Assembly: GCA_030674155.1 (NCBI GenBank)
Contig: CM060334.1
Location: forward strand, 38,711,234 to 38,723,733
Length of the DNA stretch: 12,500 nucleotides
Origin: Stramonita haemastoma
Taxonomy: Eukaryota; Mollusca; Gastropoda; Neogastropoda; Muricidae
Reading direction: 5' to 3'
The notes under the pieces were generated by a model. That model saw nothing but the letters and a program-made list of their open reading frames with translations. It ran no database searches and had not been told where the DNA came from. Below are positions 8,071-12,500 of this stretch, piece by piece. The position numbers were made by a program, and so were the translations under genes. How positions within the stretch are numbered: the first letter of the stretch is position 1; every line of letters begins with the position of its first letter.

Positions 8071-8108
<38 letters not shown>
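7922..8108. repeat. (CA)n microsatellite
   Basis: About 187 bp of CA with interruptions (catcacac, aacacac, gtacac, gcacac). The right end is a pure run of about 35 bp. It starts about 100 bp after the GA tract, beyond a short unique linker. Confidence 0.96.
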
Positions 8109-8112
<4 letters not shown>

Positions 8113-8422
8113 TTGTAAACCAATACACTACACTACACAACGTTATCACAAGTTATGACACCTGAGAGACAAACCCCAAACTGGATCCCTGCTTGGGAAT
8201 GGGGACTGTGAGTAAAACAGATAGGACAGGAGGCCTGGTAATGGACATCAGGCCCTAACTCAATTTGGCGGCTGATTGCTCATACTAACTGCATTGCCTT
8301 GCCCTGATAAAGCCAAACGGAATTTGTAAAGCAGGCCGTTCAGTCCTCGGGGACACGAAACACACACACAGGCATGTTTTTGAATGAAACAAAGCTGATT
8401 TCATCGAGAAATAATTATAACT
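8109..8422. other. Unassigned sequence
   Basis: About 310 bp of balanced composition between two repeat blocks. No open frame of note, no RNA-gene motif and no repeat shared with the rest of the window is visible. The higher GC relative to other gaps could reflect an unrecognised interspersed repeat, but I cannot name one. Confidence 0.45.
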
Positions 8423-8549
8423 CTGTGTGTGTGTGTGGTGTGGGGGGAGGGGGGTGCGTGCGTGTGTGTGTGTCGGGGGGGGGGGGGGAGGGGGTACGTG
8501 GTGCGTGTGTGTTTTGTGTGCGTGTGTGTTTTCGTGGTGTGTGTGTGTG
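8423..8549. repeat. (GT)n with long G-runs
   Basis: GT repeats alternate with G-runs, including ggggggaggggg near 8442-8453, a run of 14 G at 8475-8488 and five G at 8490-8494. Together these satisfy a quadruplex pattern on the plus strand. Homopolymer lengths may be sequencing-limited. Confidence 0.92.
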
Positions 8550-8578
8550 AAAGGGAGAATGGAAGAGAGGGAGAGAGT

Positions 8579-8616
<38 letters not shown>

Positions 8617-8662
8617 AGGGAGAGAAGAGGAGAGAGAGAGAGGGGGGGGGAGGGGGGCGGGG
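8550..8662. repeat. GA-rich tract ending in G-runs
   Basis: The GT/G tract passes directly into aaagggag and then (GA)n of about 30 bp, gaggggagggag and a G-run block near 8641-8662. The whole compound block 8423-8662 is strongly purine/G-skewed on the plus strand. Confidence 0.93.
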
Positions 8663-9062
8663 ACATATACTCTGAATGTATGTATGTGCTGCTTTTGAAA
8701 ATGATGAATTTGTAAATAAAGTGTATTTAAGTCCTGATTACTACCTCAGATATGTTGCGTATCAAATAGTCATAGTTATTATTATTATCGCATCAATAGG
8801 CCACAATCGATAATGAAGAGGTACAACTTATGCTAATGTATAAATAGATGTATTTTGAACATCTCGGCATGTTTATGTACAGCAGTGATTGGTTGTGCAT
8901 AGGCATTAAAGAATAACGTTCGTGTGTTGGTCATGTCAAGTCTTCGTCATTTTAAACTTGATAGGCTGCTTTTGTTTTTGGCTTATTTATTCCTTATTTT
9001 ATAAGATATTATGTTTCTTATTGTTTTAAAGATTTTAATGATATGTCAATTGCACACTTATT
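8663..9062. other. Unassigned AT-rich sequence
   Basis: About 400 bp with stop codons in all frames and no repeat I recognise. Several ataaa-type motifs (for example aataaa near 8715) are expected by chance in AT-rich DNA and do not by themselves mark a polyadenylation site. Confidence 0.5.
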
Positions 9063-9229
9063 TACACACAGAGACACTCACACACACACACTCACTATCT
9101 CCCTCCCTCCCTCACCACTCAAAACCACTCACCACAACACACACACACACACGCACACACACACACACACACACACACCCCACCACAACGCACACACACA
9201 CACACACACACACCACACACACACACACA

Positions 9230-9262
<33 letters not shown>
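9063..9262. repeat. Compound (CA)n/(CACG)n microsatellite
   Basis: CA repeats with a ctccctccctc interruption near 9100-9115 and ccccaccac breaks, ending in about eight clean gcac units at 9229-9261. It is followed by a flank that recurs after the CA tract at 9515-9612. Confidence 0.96.
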
Positions 9263-9330
9263 CAGGGAAGGAAAGGAGACAAGAAAGAAGACGAAAAACT
9301 CTCAGACAGGACATAGATTTCAACACATTA
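9263..9330 (+). repeat. Duplicated flank, copy 1
   Basis: Sequence from aacagggaaggaaagg through acaagaaagaagac to atagatttcaacacatta aligns with 9613-9690. Both copies begin immediately after a CA tract. Anchors are acaagaaagaaga at 9279 versus 9631 and tagattt at 9314 versus 9670, giving offsets of 352 and 356. Confidence 0.7.
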
Positions 9331-9473
9331 ATTTCAGATAGATAAGTTTTTCCTTTTTTTTTTCTTCAATCAGTTGTCCAAACAAACGCACTGACATTAA
9401 TTTCTCGTTTCTTCTTCCCCTACCCATTACCTGTCTAATATCACTTTCTAGTGGATAGACGTTAAAAATGAAG

Positions 9474-9690
<217 letters not shown>

Positions 9691-9807
9691 AGAGATTAGA
9701 AATGGAAACAAAAATAATAAACACACGATTCACTTCATCATCCGTCCATGCTGGAAAAGGCTGGCTGTTCACATCAGCTTGGTTCAATGTGGTGTTAAGA
9801 GATAATC

Positions 9808-9852
9808 TCCTTCCCCTCTCCCCCTCTCTCCCCCCTCCCCCCCTCTCTCCCC
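9808..9852. repeat. Polypyrimidine C/T tract
   Basis: About 45 bases of C and T with C-runs of five to seven (ccccctctctcccccc). It resembles a branch-point/polypyrimidine tract only superficially: no AG acceptor with an adjacent open exon follows. Confidence 0.8.
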
Positions 9853-10044
9853 ACTGCTTACTTGCCCTCTGTTCAGTTGTCACTATTATTATATTTTTCT
9901 TCCACATTTCTTTTCTCTTCAAATTTTGTTTGTTTTTCGTTCTGTATGAAGTTATTATCATGAACGAAAATGCATACAATTATTTTTTTGTCCAGGGATA
10001 TTTCACGTGTTCTGGTTTTGGACCTGTCTCTGTTTCTCTATTGG

Positions 10045-10167
10045 TCTGTTTGTCTGTTTTCTGTCTGTTTTCTGTCTGTCTGTCTGTGTCTGTCTGACAC
10101 TCTGTCTGTCTGTCTGTCATCTGTCTGTCTGCTGTCTGTCTGTCTGTCTGTCTGTCTGTTCTGTCTG

Positions 10168-10199
<32 letters not shown>
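10045..10199. repeat. (CTGT)n microsatellite
   Basis: Tetranucleotide ctgt units, interrupted at the left (ttttctgtctgttttctg), pass into cleaner runs at 10140-10199. A small second patch lies at about 10395-10420 (tctgtctgtctgcc). Cys/Leu/Ser-rich frames are artefacts. Confidence 0.95.
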
Positions 10200-10201
<2 letters not shown>

Positions 10202-10204
10202 TCT

Positions 10205-10280
<76 letters not shown>

Positions 10281-10320
10281 CTCTCTGCTTCCTTTCTCTC
10301 TGCTCTGCTTCTTGCTCAAT
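10200..10320. repeat. (CT)n microsatellite continuing the CTGT tract
   Basis: The ctgt array switches directly to ct. It is pure from about 10208 to 10274 and then decays through tcctctttctctctgc to about 10320. The shared ct half-unit suggests one tract expanded out of the other. Confidence 0.94.
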
Positions 10321-10440
10321 CACTGCATCTGCCTCTCCTTCAGTGTATCGCTTTTTCTCATCTCTGGCTAACTCTATCTAACTTTGTCTGATTATCTGTC
10401 TGTGTTTGTCTGTCTGTCTGCCTCCCCCCACCCTCTTCCC

Positions 10441-10907
10441 TTCAAAAGATTCAAAATAATCGTAGTTGGTGTTACCAAGCTTTAACAAACAATTATAACA
10501 ACTATAAAGAAGGAAAATAAATAAACGAAATCAATGAACATTAACTTGTACCATTCTGATTTTTGTTCTAAACTATCCTGAATGCAGGTTGTTTTTTTAT
10601 ATCCAGTTCAGCTGTTTTTGCGAGAAGACGATATCATTGTTTTCTGCAAGTTGCTTTGGAACATGAGGCGATGCTTTGTACAGTGAACTTTACCACGGAA
10701 GCTACTACAGAGTTTGAAATGAACCGTTTTCTGACTTGAACCTTCGACCCATTTCTTGTCCTAAATGCCTCCATAAACACGGCCACTGCTTTTTCCTTTG
10801 AATTTACGCACTACCGGAGAGAGTGCTTCTCAGTGGAGAAGATGATTTTTAGGGAACATATCCGCCAAACGATATTTTAAACAAGTTTTTAAGTCATATA
10901 GGAACAT
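10441..10907. other. Unassigned sequence upstream of a LINE remnant
   Basis: About 470 bp with no repeat recognised. One frame around 10575-10735 is open for about 55 codons without stops, but it has no motif I recognise, and a second frame is also open for part of it. I do not call a gene here. Confidence 0.45.
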
Positions 10908-10912
10908 TCAAA

Positions 10913-11075
10913 AAGGAGACGAAGAGAAAACGATGGGAAGACAACATCAGAGAGTGGACTGGCCTTGAGTAGAACGGTTTGCTATGGGAAGCTAACAAAC
11001 TGTGGGGGATTGGAGGAAGCTGTTGTAAAATGCTTCAGTTGTGCCCTGCAGGACAAAGGGATAGGGAAGGTGAAG
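10913..11075 (+). pseudogene. Non-LTR retrotransposon (LINE) reverse-transcriptase C-terminal fragment, broken
   Basis: The frame from 10913 reads KETKRKRWEDNIREWTGLE and then meets a TAG at 10970-10972. After a net frame change, the expected downstream block is found from 11011 as WRKLL, a TAA, then NASVVP, followed by more stops. From memory, the order KRWEDNIREWTGL, about 13 residues, WRKL, SVVPxR is the typical C-terminal end of a LINE ORF2-like protein common in molluscs and crustaceans. The spacing here (41 bases between the E codon and WRKL) fits. The upstream endonuclease and polymerase domains are absent, which matches the usual 5' truncation of LINE copies. The distal gggaaggtgaaggt near 11065-11078 resembles a short 3' tail. 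It carries two stops and a frameshift, so it is inactive. The family (I/Nimb-like or related) is a guess. Confidence 0.75.
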
Positions 11076-11350
11076 GTATTAAGACTAGAGCCATGAAAAG
11101 ACTGGGAATGTTACCCAAACCAATTTGTATTGCCTTCTCCCTTTCTGGCTTCAAACAAGCTTCGTGGCCGTTCACTGCTTTCACCGACACTGACCGAGGC
11201 CTCATCAAGCGTTCAGACAACTCCATTTTTTCAGTGCTGTTGGCACATAAGTGGCTGTGAACCTGTACAGGGTGTGGTGGAGTGAGGAGGAAATCCTGGA
11301 TCTGGGTGCTGTCATGGGGCAGGGCCGGGACTGCTTCTCTGTCCACATGA
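11076..11350. other. Unassigned GC-balanced segment after the LINE remnant
   Basis: About 275 bp of higher complexity than most of the window. A minus-strand frame (11035-11346, 103 codons) is open and includes NGHEACLKPEREKAIQIG. A plus-strand frame (10979-11260) is open over the same stretch, so the open frames are mutually exclusive and neither is compelling. The minus-strand frame overlaps the LINE tail at its 3' end. I cannot identify it. It may be LINE 3'UTR, another interspersed repeat or single-copy DNA. Confidence 0.35.
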
Positions 11351-11352
11351 CA

Positions 11353-11612
11353 TGTGGTCAGTGAATGCTGAGGGTGGTCAGTGAATGCTGATGGTCAGTG
11401 ATGTGATGGTCAGAATGATGATGATGGTCAGTGAATGCTGATGATGGTCAGTGAATGATGATGGTCATGATGCTGATGGTCAGTGAATGTGTGAGTAGTG
11501 AATGCTGATGATGGTCATGAATAGCTGATGATGGTCAGTGAATCTGATGATGGTCAGTGAATGTGGTGTCTGAGGGATCAGGATCATCAGTGAATGGTGA
11601 TGGTCAATTATC
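11353..11612. repeat. Degenerate minisatellite around ggtcagtgaatgctgatgat
   Basis: About 13 to 15 units of ggtcagtgaatgctgat with zero, one or two extra gat triplets, so periods vary around 17 to 20 bp. Many units have lost bases (ggtcatgatgct, ggtcagtgatgt, ggtcagaatgat). Mixed unit lengths and internal gat slippage point to an old array. It begins right after the segment following the LINE remnant. Confidence 0.9.
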
Positions 11613-12411
11613 ATTTCGTGTCGTGGAGATCCGTGGTCAGTTAATAATGTCCGAAGTCGCTTGTCAGCTTAACCCAGTCGGTTATCAGGAGGTTTTGATA
11701 GTGATGTTTGTTGCGTAAGTAACAACTTTGCTACTTTGGCACAGCAGTATTTTTCATTTAGACTGTTAACATCGCTCTCATAAAAAACTGGCAGTGACGA
11801 AAAAGTAGAAAAACCATCAACAACGGTTCATGAGAACAGGAACAGACAGATAGATTAGTAGAGATTGCTGAAGAGAGACTGAAGGAAACAAAGAAAGAAT
11901 CGGATGATAACTTAACGAGAGATACAAGGAAAAGAAAACAGGGATAGGGAGACATAAACACAATAATAAATAACATAGACAGATGAGCACAGACTCAGAA
12001 AGAAGTAAAACAAAACTCAAAGCATGCAAAAACTTTCTTTAAAAGAAATTCAAGAACCTACATTTTGCTTTGATACCTGATCCAGGTTTTAACACTTGAT
12101 ATAATGGCAGTGAATGAGAAATAACAAAAGAAGACCACCCACCAACAAAAAAAAAAACCAACAACAAACAATAACAACAACACGAAAGAGAAAGAATACC
12201 TTCGAAGGCCGTTGTAACAACGATAACAGCAATACAAGGAACTTGCAATGCAGAAACATTACAGGCTCGGAGAGTCGTCTGTGTTTTGAAAGCAAATCGT
12301 TTTTCGCACAATATAAATAGCCCTTTAATTCTCAGGCTGTGTAAACAGTTTGAGGTGTTTGGACAAAGCTTGGACAAGCATTGATTTTCTCACACACTGA
12401 ATAATGCGTTT
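11613..12411. other. Unassigned AT-rich sequence
   Basis: About 800 bp with no supported gene. Several minus-strand frames of 68-112 codons (within 11758-12377) overlap one another in different frames and translate to Ser/Leu/Phe-rich, low-information sequence. The plus strand is A-rich (for example caacaaaaaaaaaaacc near 12141-12160), which creates these openings. No RNA gene or clear repeat is seen. Confidence 0.5.
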
Positions 12412-12422
12412 GGGGGGGGGGG

Positions 12423-12500
<78 letters not shown>
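12412..12500. repeat. G-run followed by (GA)n, cut by the window edge
   Basis: A run of about 14 G (12412-12425) passes into (GA)n that continues to the last base with a single aag interruption near 12468-12471. The right boundary is unknown because the window ends inside it. Confidence 0.97.

Noticed and set aside
8109..8422. Possible regulatory or conserved element between repeat blocks
   Set aside because: Composition is balanced, but I could find no motif, repeat or frame to support a specific function.
11758..12377. Minus-strand frames of 68-112 codons
   Set aside because: They overlap one another in different frames, have hydrophobic and Ser-rich low-information composition produced by A-rich plus-strand DNA, and show no recognisable domain.

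Overview
This window looks like non-coding sequence from a eukaryotic genome, most likely a marine invertebrate and probably a mollusc (gastropod-like). The reasons are the extreme density of microsatellites, the absence of any compact gene layout, tRNA-headed SINEs whose bodies resemble elements I remember from mollusc genomes, and the decayed 3' end of a LINE reverse transcriptase. The mollusc call rests on memory of those repeat families and was not searched. I see no operon, ribosome binding site, rRNA, functional tRNA, CRISPR array or intact protein-coding gene. Nearly all long open frames are translations of simple repeats (poly-CV, HT, RE, SL and similar) and should not be annotated as proteins. 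By my tally about one third of the window is tandem or simple repeat.

Layout. 1-962 is AT-rich sequence with a 95-bp (AT)n tract. 963-1867 is a 24/21/18-bp minisatellite with a 69-bp higher-order period, open in several frames on both strands. About 50 bp later (1916-2364) there is an unrelated seven-copy satellite whose units are mainly 59 or 66 bp. 2521-3619 holds GT-rich, CA/CACG and pure (CT)n tracts. 3620-5560 is mostly unassigned, with a GGAA tract, a weak exon-like open frame on the minus strand (4279-4422), a strongly G-rich tract (4507-4590), a TA-rich tract and C-runs. 5561-5794 is a long polypurine block.

5872-7657 is the transposon-rich part. It holds a minus-strand SINE with a recognisable tRNA head (6134-6338), a plus-strand and apparently full-length SINE (6500-6802), and three fragments (5872-5958, 7174-7254, 7612-7657). 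The fragments match each other or the minus-strand SINE. 7657-9690 alternates GA, CA, GT and G tracts, including a duplicated (CA)n-plus-flank module. 9808-10320 is pyrimidine-rich, with (CTGT)n running into (CT)n. 10913-11075 is a broken LINE C-terminus, 11353-11612 is a degenerate minisatellite around GGTCAGTGAATGCTGAT, and the window ends inside a G/GA tract.

No genes here can be said to work together. The biology visible is repeat biology: SINE and LINE insertion and decay, satellite amplification with higher-order structure, and microsatellites next to or inside mobile-element remnants. I found no convincing new functional system.
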